Assembly (NCBI GenBank): GCA_032988165.1
Contig: JANTQF010000480.1
Span: 1-21,795, forward strand
From: Emmonsiellopsis sp. PD_33
Taxonomy: Eukaryota; Ascomycota; Eurotiomycetes; Onygenales; Ajellomycetaceae
Length of the DNA stretch: 21,795 nucleotides
Direction of reading: 5' to 3'
The first letter of the stretch is position 1, and every line of letters starts with the position of its first letter. The notes under the pieces were generated by a model. It had not been told where the DNA came from. It worked only from the letters and a program-made list of their open reading frames with translations, and made no database searches. The translations under genes and the position numbers were made by a program. Positions 9,678 to 18,325 of the stretch are shown piece after piece.

Positions 9678-9934
9678 ATGATCGCCCAGAAATCCCTTCG
9701 GCGGATGTTCTGACGGCTCGTCCCTTGGATCAAGCCAATGGCGTCGTTCAAGGAGGTTACGAGGCAGCCGCCGCCCGGACCATCTCCGGTCCATCTGCCC
9801 AAACCGGCACGAAGCTTCTCAGAGGTATGTCCGCGCGCCCCATAAGTGCTGTAGAATCTGCATTCGACCCGGCAACTAATCTTTCGCTGTTATTAGGGCC
9901 ATCCAAGCTCCGTAATGTCGCTACGAGTACTTAA
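9650..9934 (+). CDS. In-frame C-terminal extension of eRF1, 70 codons, spliced
   Basis: Downstream of the eRF1 TGA, in the same frame, is a reading frame with coding-like codon use rich in C or G at third positions. It reads RFGSLAESEDDRPEIPSADV, then Gly/Ala/Gln-rich sequence, to TGTKLLR. It is cut by an intron at 9825-9896 (72 bp: GTATGT donor, AACTAATC branch, TTATTAG acceptor) and ends GPSKLRNVATST with TAA at 9932-9934. It has no ATG of its own in a position to make a separate gene. It could be reached by readthrough (505-residue product) or by using the acceptor CGCAG at 9664-9668 instead of 9644 (497 residues, joining FYD directly to ESEDDRPE). No known domain is recognised. If unused, it is a 3' UTR with an intron. 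Confidence 0.5.
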   Translation, partial: RFGSLAESEDDRPEIPSADVLTARPLDQANGVVQGGYEAAAARTISGPSAQTGTKLLRGMSARPISAVESAFDPATNLSLLLGPSKLRNVATST

Positions 9935-10770
9935 GCAAGCAGTTCCCCCAATCGAAGTGAGTTTATGCATGAAGCTGAAGTTCATCAAAACTGTTGGGAT
10001 TCGGTATCTAGCAGCCAAGGCTAGACAAAGGAAGAAGAGGGTCGCTTTGTTTCTTGTTCTAAAAACGCACCCTTGTTTTTCTCCCGAAATCATATATAGA
10101 TACAACATGAATTCCAGCAGTGGGGGGGATTGTTTCTTTTTTCCAAATTGGTCTTCATCCTTATGTCTTTATGTCTTACCTTTTTCAACTCGTTTTTGCT
10201 TCCCATTTCGCTTTCGGATTCTTCATAGGGCACTTCAATTTCAACGCCCGTTCCGCTCACTATGCGTGTGCTTTGCTTTGCTTTCCCTTTGCAATGCTAG
10301 TTAAGAAAGATGACAACAAAAAAGATAAAACGCGTCCGAAATACAAAGCTCTCATTAGCCCTCTTCGGAGCGGAAGATAAAAACTGCTTTCAGTTCATGT
10401 CTACATACATTCTTTTACCAGCCGCTGTGGTTTCTTTTCAGACTTTCTCAGGCTCTTATTCTCTCTCTCTCTTACTTACTTAGCCTCTCCTTTCCCTCTT
10501 TATTGGAACGACGACCGTCACGCTTCCATTAGGGGAAGTTAGCTACCTAAATGGCCGAGAAAAAACAAGCAAGTGTCATTCATTTCACTTCATTCCCTTG
10601 CCATCTTTCTACTCACCCCTTTTTTGACGGTGAGATGTATATCTTTTAGAGTATACCGCTCCCCCGCCCCAGCTATCTATCAATCATATCATTTCACATC
10701 ATATAACTACCAAACCAAATAATATAAAAACCAACCCCAATATCCCCCCCCCCCCAAAAAAAAAAAAAAC
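9935..10770. other. Intergenic region between convergent eRF1 and PHA2
   Basis: Mostly pyrimidine-rich on the plus strand, with CT and CTTA repeats near 10455-10490. Next to the PHA2 stop there is a homopolymer pair of 12 C's (10744-10755) and 14 A's (10756-10769). Short frames here show no recognisable protein. Confidence 0.6.
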
Positions 10771-12059
10771 CTACCCACCCAACTGATCCCTCCAACTCCC
10801 CAAATCCCTACACTCCACCGTCGCCGCCCTCAAATCAGCCATGACCCTCTCCACCGTCCCGTCCCCATGCACACCAGGGATGCGCGCACACTCTACGAAA
10901 AACACATACTGCCACGCGCGCACCTGGCCCGGGCGCGAGTTGATGCTGGTCAGATTGAGGCCGTGCTTTTTGAAGATTTCCAGCGCGTCGACGAGGGCGC
11001 CGGGCGTGGTGTGGTTGATCATGAAGGAGATGAGGGTTTTGCGTTTGCTTGGGTGGGACGGGGAGGTGGTGGGTGGTATCGTTGTGGCTGGTGGTGTGTT
11101 TGTAGTAGGGGTAGTGGTAGTGGTAGTGGTAGACGAGGACGAGGACGACGACGGCGCCGCGGCCACGGGCCGCTCAATCTCCGGATTCCCGCTCTTCTCA
11201 TTGCGCAGCACGAGGAATCTCGTCGTGTTATCTTTGCGATCCTCGATATTCGCGGCAAGCACGTCGAGACCGCCCACGTGGTCTGCGGCGAACTTGCTCG
11301 CGATGGCTGCGGCGATGCCGCCGCTGTTACCGTTACCGTTACCGTTGCCGGCGTTGGGGTTGGTGGCGACGATGCTGGCTGCTTTGGAGGTTGAGGGGGC
11401 GTCTTGTCGCTCGACGCCCTTGAAGTGGGCTGAGAGGAAGGTTTCGCATTGTCCCCAGGCTTGGGGGTGGGTGTAGAGCTTTGTTATGCGTTTGAAGGTG
11501 GTGGCGGGGTCTGCGTGGGGTTGGAAAGGGTTAGCTGGTTTGCTCACTGCTTTTCGGGGTATATATAGGGGCTGTAGCAAATCTGCAGCTAGGACATAAT
11601 ATGTATATCCCTGCCTCTCTATGTGCGTGAATGTAGTAGTACGTACCGGGCGCGTCGGCCTCGCCCTTGCGAACGAGCAGACAATGGTGAACAGTCAGAT
11701 AATGCTCGCCGCACACAGCGATGTCCTGGTATCGCGCGTGGCGGTCGGCGAGAAGGTCTAATGTCTGAACGATAGAGCCATTGGTTACGTTTTCAAAGGG
11801 GATAACGGCATAGTCTGCTTCGTTGGACTGGATTGCGGCGAAGGCTTCTGCGAAGTTCGGCTTGGGGAGGAGGGTGGCGGAGGTGGAGAAGAGCTCCAGG
11901 GCGGCCTGGGATGTTTTTGTGAGGTTAGAATGGGTAACAGATATCGCGATATGGCTGGGCAAGGCGGATCATATAGATAGATCAATGGGAGCTGACCTGG
12001 TGGGAGAACGACGCAAGCGGGCCGAGAAAGGTCACTCGGAGTTTGGTGAGAGACGACAT
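10771..12059 (-). CDS. PHA2: Prephenate dehydratase with C-terminal ACT domain
   Basis: The enzyme converts prephenate to phenylpyruvate, the committed step of phenylalanine synthesis. Three exons fit: 11997-12059, 11647-11905 and 10771-11510, with introns of 91 and 136 bp, giving 353 residues. The catalytic domain shows VTFLGPLASFSHQAA (9-23), DYAVIPFENVTNGSIVQT (52-69), HPQAWGQC (122-129) and the TRF motif (204-206) essential in this family. The ACT domain starts near 265 (KTLISFMINHTTPGALVDAL) and carries INSRP (297-301), the equivalent of the ESRP phenylalanine-sensing motif. Two low-complexity insertions are unusual: an Asn/Gly run at 159-172, and a Ser/Thr/Pro run at about 227-262 between TRF and ACT. 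The start is fixed by the tiny first exon MSSLTKLRVTFLGPLASFSHQ. It diverges from HTD2. Confidence 0.94.
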
Positions 12060-12369
12060 GGCGGTTGCGGGCTGCGGAGGGGAGACTGCGGAGAGAAAGC
12101 AGTGCGCATAGTCTTGCTTTCAGAGGGGAATATGCCAATTGGAATTAGAGAAACACAGACTCTCTCGTGGTATTTAAATGTTGAGTCCCCCGCGCGGGAG
12201 ATTTGCAGACGGTGAGGATTGCGCCAAACGTTCCCCGCAAATTTGAATCCGAACCACCACAGATTCAGAATCCACCGCGTCCTCCATCAACATCTCCTCC
12301 TCACATCCACGCAGCGAGCACAGCAGCCTCGCTGCCACGCCCAATCTGCCACCACACACCCGGCAAAGA
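12060..12369. promoter_or_regulatory. Divergent promoter region of PHA2 and HTD2
   Basis: The two start codons are 310 bp apart. TGAGTCC at 12182-12188 matches 6 of 7 bases of the Gcn4/CpcA amino-acid-starvation site (TGAGTCA), about 123 bp upstream of PHA2. A GC-rich CCCCCGCGCGGG block follows directly. The CpcA link is plausible for an amino-acid biosynthetic gene, but a single imperfect heptamer is weak evidence. Confidence 0.35.
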
Positions 12370-13595
12370 ATGCTCCCAGCGCACACAAAACATGCCACTA
12401 AACGCGTTGTGTCGGCCCTGCAGCAGCCCCGCCATTGTTTGACGCCGTTTTCGTCATTGTCTTCCCTTCGCCATCGCCTCACTGGACGCCGCCTCCCGCT
12501 CTTCTACGACTATCTCACCCCCCAGCAATCGCATCTGCTGAATCTCTCCCTTGATGCGTTTGTTGCGTCTCCTCAGCGTCCATCCTCTGGCCGCGATCAT
12601 GCTTCTGCCGTCACACTTCCGTCTGTCCTGAAACCGACCCCCATGCCGGTTGGACATCATCTCGTCTACTTCCCGCCGCAGGTTCCGTCATCCCAGCTCC
12701 TCCCAGATGGCACAGACAAGTTACATTTCCCGGGTTCGCCATTCAATCGCCGGATGTGGGCGGGTGGATGGGTACGGTTTTATGACGAGGGCGGGCCATT
12801 GCTGAATGGCCAGCGGGCTGTTTGCATGGAGGGGATACGGGATGTGTCGGTCAAGGGCAAGGGGGGGGAGGAGAAGATATTTGTCGGGGTTGAAAGGAGG
12901 GTGGCAGTGGTGGGGGAAGGGGAAGAAGATGAACATGTCCGGGCAAGGGTGTGGACGGAGAATGAAGACGAACGAGGGGATGCCATTGTTGTTGAAAGGC
13001 GGAACCTCGTTTTTATGCGAGATAGGACGTCGGAGGAAATCGAATTGGCCAGGGAAGCTTCGGCTGTGCCCAGGAAAGCCGCCAGAGGTTCGTCTACAAT
13101 CGAAGATTACCCATTTCAAATTTCTTTGGAGGCCTCTGTGTGAGGGGTTGGTGCTGTTATACCCTGCGTTACTGACTACTCCTGTTATTTCCGTTCTGGG
13201 GGTGGACAGCTCCCGCAAACCCGGAGTTCAGTCACACACTCATCCCGTCAAGGTCGCTTCTATTCCGCTACTCCGCGCTTACGTTCAATGCGCATTCCAT
13301 CCATCTTAATCCCGGCTACGCCCAAAACGTCGAAGGGTATCACGACGTGCTGGTCCACGGGCCGCTGACGCTCACGCTCATGCTCACAGTGATACAGAAC
13401 CACCTGTCAGATATAGGACAGATAGTCCGGGGTATTGAGTACCGGAATTTAGCCCCTCTCTTTGTTGAACAGCAGATGAGGATATGCGCCAAGCCGAAAG
13501 GCAGCGGTGCTGGCGCGTGGGATATCTGGGTTGAGGGGGGGGACGGGGGGCTGGCGGTCAAAGGGACAATCCATGCCGAGAATTTGAAGGCATGA
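12370..13595 (+). CDS. HTD2: Mitochondrial 3-hydroxyacyl-thioester dehydratase 2 (MaoC-like hot-dog)
   Basis: Htd2 dehydrates 3-hydroxyacyl-ACP in mitochondrial type II fatty-acid synthesis, the pathway that feeds lipoic acid. Two exons, 12370-13087 and 13210-13595, are joined by a 122-bp intron with a TACTGACTAC branch, giving 367 residues. The N-terminus (MLPAHTKHATKRVVSALQQP and onward) is rich in Arg, Lys, Ser and Leu without acidic residues, consistent with a mitochondrial presequence. The middle contains PVGHHLVYFPP and HFPGSPFNRRMWAGGWVRFYD, typical of fungal Htd2. The C-terminal hot-dog half has FRYSALTFNAHSIHLN (258-273), where the hydratase Asn/His residues sit, followed by VEGYHDVLVHGPLTLTLML. 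The end is ENLKA. Substrate is inferred from family. Confidence 0.88.
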
Positions 13596-13914
13596 GGGGT
13601 GCTGTGGAAGAGTATGTAGACGTATTCTATCCAAAGACAGCCCCAAATAGAACTTGACATAGCCGTAATAGTAAAAATACAATCAGACCCCCGCCGTCAA
13701 CAGTCTGCTCCGTTTTGGGAATTAGGGCAGGCGGACAGCTGGGCCGGAAAAAGAATTCGCCGCGGTCCACTTATTTAGCTCTGATTTCCAGAGCTTTAAA
13801 GAGGCCAGAAATCCGCTGACAATTCTTTTTCTTCCTTTCTCCTCCCACTCTGCAGTGTGTGAATTCGATTCCACAACAGCGTGCGTCCTAGAGTCCACGA
13901 TCCAATACCCCATT
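13596..13914. other. Spacer between HTD2 and the Derlin gene
   Basis: This is the 3' flank of HTD2 and promoter plus leader of the Derlin gene, which runs the same way. No TATA box or recognisable unfolded-protein-response element was found by eye. Confidence 0.5.
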
Positions 13915-15471
13915 ATGGATGTTTTCTGGGCCGCACCAGTTGTCAGCAGGTAAGTCGACAGCCGCCTAGCTCTGCCTATCCCGCCACCGCAAGCCGAGCA
14001 ACTGCTAACTACCCCTCTCTCCTGTAGGACTCTGACTGCTGCAGCTTTTGCACAATCTCTTCTTGTCCATGGCGGCCTCATGAATGTGCAACTGGTGTTA
14101 TTTCATCTTCCTTGGATCTTCAAGATCTTTCCTGATGTGTGGAGACTCGTGACACCCTTCCTGCTCACAGGGCCAGGGTTCGACTTCATTTTCGATCTCT
14201 ACTTCTGTAGGCCTCAAATCAATGATGCCACGTCCCAGTGGCCCTCCCACTAACGACTAGAACAGTGTATAAGTACGCCACTGGTCTAGAGAGAGACTCG
14301 CCGCGCTTTCCTCTCCCAGGCGATTTCTTCATTTACATCGTCTTCGTAGGCACCGTGATCATGGTAAGTGGTTCTGTTCTTACGTGGCAGATTGTCATTT
14401 TATGCTTTGTTTGTTTCTCGCGTGCACTATTCGCAAAAAAAACACCACCTCGCCTTATCTGCCCGCCCAGCCTTTTTGTCTAGCTGAAGCGGTTCCTGAA
14501 AGTGAGGAAGATTACCCCTACATCTCGTGCAGTCCAATCATTCGCAATAACCTTAAATGGGCTGTGTGCGGTGTAGGCATGGTGGGAATAGCCTTCTAGG
14601 TAGCCGGCCTGAACATCTCCATTTCATGGCTGGCGGTTGTGGGCTCCCTACATTTCTATATCCTCCATCATGTTTATTTGATCGTATCCTATATAATTCC
14701 AATGTCCTTTTCTTCTCTCTATTTGTTTCCCTTTTTCCATCTACCCGTCATAATCGTCTATGCTAGTGAGTATAGTTTTAGATCATGGAGGCTGACAAGC
14801 CCCAAGCTTTCTGCAGGTTGCATCTTAGGGGCCATGATATTCACTCCAGGTACGATAAAGCCGTCCGCGGATTGAATCTTGATCTCCTCATCTGTAAACC
14901 GGGCATTTCTATTCCCCTTTTTGGCCACGTTCTATTGGCCTGATACTTCCCACTCCGGCTCATACATTTGGTCAAAGGAGATGTAAAATTGCCTGGCTCA
15001 CAGACGAGGAGATTACGTTCTGGCATAGCTAATGTAATGACCGTAGCATTAATCACCGCCCTCATGTACACATACGGCCAGGTGAACATTGGCACAAAGG
15101 CGTCGTTTTACGTCGTCCAGATCCCAATCGAACTTCTGCCGTGGGCCACAATCATCCTCACCATGGTCTTGAAGGGCTGGCCTACCGCGCAGGTGGCACT
15201 ATGTGGGATCGTGGCCGCTCACCTGTATGAGTTCCTCACCCGCATCTATCCCACCTTTGGCCACGGGAGGAACTTCATCTGGACGCCAGCCATCGTGAAG
15301 AGATGGTTCGGTGCGCAGAATATGTCACAAACGCACCGCGCGTACGGCACGTCGTACCGTCCCGCCGATCGGGAAACTCAAGACCGGGCCGCGACGGCGT
15401 CTGGGAATAGTTGGTTTCCAGGCGGTGCGTGGAATGGGAGGGGTGCGGGACGACGGCTTGGGGGGAATTAG
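13915..15471 (+). CDS. DER1: Derlin, ER-associated degradation membrane protein
   Basis: Derlins are rhomboid-like pseudoproteases of the ER membrane that help retrotranslocate misfolded proteins to the proteasome. Five exons keep phase: 13915-13949, 14028-14206, 14266-14363, 14807-14849 and 15047-15471, giving 259 residues. The protein begins MDVFWAAPVVSRTLTAAAFAQS. It continues with IFPDVWRLVTPFLLTGPGFDFIFDLYFLYKYATGLERDSPRF, which holds the conserved WR and the loop before TM3, then GDFFIYIVFVGTVIM and LSAGCILGAMIFTP. Later blocks are ALITALMYTYGQVN, FYVVQIPIELLPWATI and GIVAAHLYEFLTRIYPTFGHG. The tail is hydrophilic and ends GAGRRLGGN. Introns 1 and 2 are normal (78 and 59 bp), but intron 3 (443 bp) and intron 4 (197 bp) are oversized. 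The intron 3 acceptor (CCAAG at 14802-14806) is chosen because it restores the family's LTAG-like motif. DER1 versus a DFM1-type paralogue is inferred from the short tail. Confidence 0.85.
14364..14806 (+). other. Oversized intron 3 of the Derlin gene
   Basis: It begins GTAAGT and ends CCAAG. Its last 207 bp (14600-14806) form an open frame in phase with exon 4 and encode a strongly hydrophobic stretch (VAGLNISISWLAVVGSLHFY and onward). That frame is preceded by an in-frame TAG at 14597-14599, with further open frame before it. Family members have no residues at this position, so intronic status is preferred. Confidence 0.6.
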
Positions 15472-16060
15472 ATGCCATTATGGCTGTGGCGATGTTCTGA
15501 TGTTCTGATGCCCTTGTGCTTTTCTTTTGTCTGTATTTATGTAACGTTATGGATGACATTTTGAGATACATAGCCTGATCGATGCCAGCAATTGCAATAT
15601 TCTTCTTCACTTCCTCTGCCATCCGAGACCCCAGCAGGACCCTCCATGTCTACTCTCCACTTACAAAGTGACATGATCAATTGATTTGATTTTGACGAAT
15701 TCCATTGATCCCGCAGGCGTTTGTATCGAGTTTCTGCAGTCCGTGAACTAGGAGATTATATAAGCAGCTGTGGGCCAGCGCTAGCCGATTTTATTCGCTA
15801 GAGCTTGGCCAGCGAAAAATCGGCTGGGGCCACACTGCAAAATTTCCAGCAGCCAGAGAGAGCATCGATCACGTCGACACCCTCCGCCGCCTCTCCTCGA
15901 CACCCCGTAGTCTCTGTCGGTCAGAACTACTCGTCGAAGCGCCACACAGACGGTTTCAATCCTCAGCCGCCCGAGTTGAGAGCTCTTTTTTTTTCCCTTT
16001 CCCGCCCAAGATACGAGAGAGAGAGAGAGAAAAAAAATCCCCACCGCTCCCGACTCAACA
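15472..16060 (+). promoter_or_regulatory. Spacer and promoter region of CBF5
   Basis: The 3' flank of the Derlin gene gives way to a clear TATA-like element TATATAAG at 15757-15764, about 300 bp before the CBF5 ATG. A long inverted repeat follows (15783-15825, separate entry). The leader then holds CT-rich and GA-repeat sequence (16015-16031). Promoter function is inferred. Confidence 0.5.
15783..15825. repeat. Imperfect inverted repeat upstream of CBF5
   Basis: The left arm at 15783-15799 (AGCCGATTTTATTCGCT) pairs with the right arm at 15811-15825 (AGCGAAAAATCGGCT), with an 11-base loop and a two-base bulge. The repeat lies 19 bp after a TATA-like box. GGCCAGCG also occurs as a direct repeat at 15773-15780 and 15807-15814. 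Confidence 0.75.
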
Positions 16061-17788
16061 ATGGCCGACGCAGGAAAGATGGATGTTGACTACAGCATCA
16101 AGCCCGAGGCTGTCACTCCGGCCATTCCCACCTCCGAGTGGCCGCTGCTGCTGAAGAACTATGATAAACGTATGTTTTCTAATTGGTTTTCTTTGCGATA
16201 TCCAATTGCCCTTTGGGGGGGGGGGGTTGGTTGCGGCTTGGACAGGGCGCTAACTAGATGTTGAAAAAAAATTGTAGTGCTTGTCAGAACTGGACATTTC
16301 ACTCCTATCCCCGCCGGTTGCACGCCGCTCAAGCGCGACCTGAAGTCCTATATTAGCTCCGGTGTCATTAATCTTGATAAACCGTCCAATCCATCCAGTC
16401 ATGAGGTCGTGGCGTGGATGAAGAGAATGCTCAGGTTCGTTTCGTTCTACGTCCATGTTCTCTGGCCTTGAGACCAGCGTAATCTAACTCTGGGCAAAAT
16501 TATAGAGTGGAAAAGACTGGCCACAGCGGAACGCTCGATCCTAAAGTTACTGGTTGTCTGATCGTCTGTATCGACCGTGCGACGCGCCTGGTCAAGTCCC
16601 AGCAAGGCGCCGGAAAGGAGTACGTGTGCGTGATCCGCCTGCACGACAAGCTCCCCGGCGGCGAAGCCCAATTTGCCCGCGCCCTCGAGACGCTCACCGG
16701 TGCGCTCTTCCAGCGCCCACCGGTTATCTCCGCTGTCAAGAGACAGCTGCGTATCCGAACGATCCACGAGAGCAAGCTGTACGAGTTCGACAATGATAGA
16801 CATCTCGGTGTGTTCTGGGTGAGCTGCGAGGCTGGAACGTATATTCGGACTCTCTGTGTCCATTTGGGTCTGTTGCTTGGTGTCGGTGCGCATATGCAGG
16901 AGCTGCGAAGAGTGCGAAGTGGAGCTATGGATGAGAACGAGGGCATGGTCACTCTCCATGATGTCCTTGATGCGCAGTGGATGATGGATAACAACCGTGA
17001 TGAATCATACCTGCGACGGGTTGTGCGGCCGCTTGAGAGCTTGCTTACTTCCTACAAGCGGATTGTCGTCAAGGACAGCGCTGTTAACGCCGTTTGCTAC
17101 GGTGCTAAGCTCATGATTCCCGGTCTTTTGCGTTTCGGTAGGTGGCAAGATATTCGCAGTTTATTTTTGGGTAGCGCTAATAGTTCGCAGAGGCTGGAAT
17201 TGAAGTCCACGAGGAAGTCGTCCTTATGACCACCAAGGGCGAGGCCATCGCCATTGGTATTGCCCAGATGTCCACGGTCGAACTCTCGACCTGCGATCAC
17301 GGCGTCGTTGCCAAGGTCAAGCGTTGTATCATGGAGCGTGATCTGTACCCCCGGAAATGGGGTCTGGGCCCAGTTGCTCTGGAGAAGAAGAAGCTCAAGT
17401 CTGATGGCAAGCTCGACGTGAGTTTGCCCGTTTACGTTAATTAGCTATAATGAGTGGTGCTAACTATTTTCAGAAATACGGCCGTGCCAACGAAAAGACC
17501 CCAGCGAAATGGAACAACGAGTACAAGGACTACAACGCTCCCCTTGACAGCACTGCTACGCCCGCTGTACCATCCACTCCCGCTGCCATCGCCGCCGCTC
17601 CTGTAAATGGAAGCTCACCCGCTCCCGCCCCCGCGGCTGAAGATGATGACGACAAGAAACGCAAGAGACACGAGGGCGAGACGGCCGAGGAACGGGCGGA
17701 GCGAAAACGCAGAAAGAAGGAGAAGAAGGAGAAGAAGGAGAAGAGAAAGTCGAAGTCCGCAGCCAAGAGCGACGATGAGAGCGACTAA
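16061..17788 (+). CDS. CBF5: H/ACA snoRNP pseudouridine synthase Cbf5 (dyskerin)
   Basis: This is the catalytic subunit of nucleolar H/ACA snoRNPs, which isomerise uridine to pseudouridine in rRNA. Exons are 16061-16169, 16278-16434, 16506-17137, 17191-17417 and 17474-17788, with introns of 108, 71, 53 and 56 bp, giving 479 residues. The dyskerin N-terminal segment (about 20-70) leads into the TruB catalytic domain, with GVINLDKPSNPSSHEVVAW and VEKTGHSGTLDPKVTG; Asp100 is the catalytic aspartate. KEYVCVIRLH, RPPVISAVKRQLRIRTIHESKLYE and CEAGTYIRTLCVHLG are further TruB motifs. A PUA RNA-binding domain runs from about 273 to 350 (KRIVVKDSAVNAV and onward). The tail after about 375 is Ala/Pro-rich and then Lys/Glu-rich (KKEKKEKKEKRKSKS), the nucleolar-type tail of fungal Cbf5. 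Intron 1 contains a run of about 12 G's. Confidence 0.97.
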
Positions 17789-18325
17789 AGAATAGTTGTT
17801 CTCTGGGTTTCTTGTATCATATAGTTGCTGTGTCTTGGTTCTTTTTTATCACGCTGGAGTATACGGGCAAAATTGGGGCTTTTTTTTTCTTTCGTCTTTT
17901 CTGTTTTTTCCAATCTTTTTTTTTGATGTTTTAATGCAATGCCGATTCTTCCAGGAGTCTGTGTGGTTTGAGTCTGTTGTTTTGATTAGGACGTTCAGGA
18001 GAAAAAAATCAATTGATTATTACATTCAGGATCAGTATTATATATATTCTTCACCTCAGCTCAAACTGCGCAGATATCCGGATGCCGGGAAGTCGCCCGC
18101 GAGGTCACATGGCCGGGGCCGACGTAGCTCCGGCGAGGACATCCGTGGATAGCTTCCCCGACCAACGTCACTCCACTTCGCCAGCAGCTCGCACCACCGC
18201 CCGATGCTATCTCAGAGTCACCAGCTGGGCTGTATATCTCCTGTCCCCGCGGCCTGGATGCGTCCGTAGCTACACCAAGTCCTATACAACGTCCAGCCTG
18301 AGTCCCATCCTGTTGTCTGCCCCTC
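17789..18325. other. Spacer between CBF5 and FYV10
   Basis: The T-rich 3' flank of CBF5 runs to about 18050 and the GC-richer promoter and leader of FYV10 follows. A 118-codon frame starting at 17796 is low-complexity, hydrophobic, T-rich sequence and is not called. No RNA gene was recognised. Confidence 0.5.

Noticed and set aside
9725..9934. A separate small gene starting downstream of eRF1
   Set aside because: The upstream-linked frame is coding-like from 9650 onward, so the sequence fits an eRF1 extension better than an independent gene starting inside it.
9908..9934. Cryptic peroxisomal targeting signal in the eRF1 extension (an internal SKL is present)
   Set aside because: SKL is internal; the extension ends ATST, which is not a PTS1, so the fungal peroxisomal-isoform readthrough model does not apply.
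10841..11476. A 211-codon plus-strand frame with Val/Gly-rich sequence
   Set aside because: It is the antisense of the PHA2 main exon; its repeats mirror the Ser/Thr and Asn/Gly runs of PHA2.
12721..13218. A 165-codon minus-strand frame
   Set aside because: It is antisense to HTD2, crosses the HTD2 intron and has no recognisable domain.
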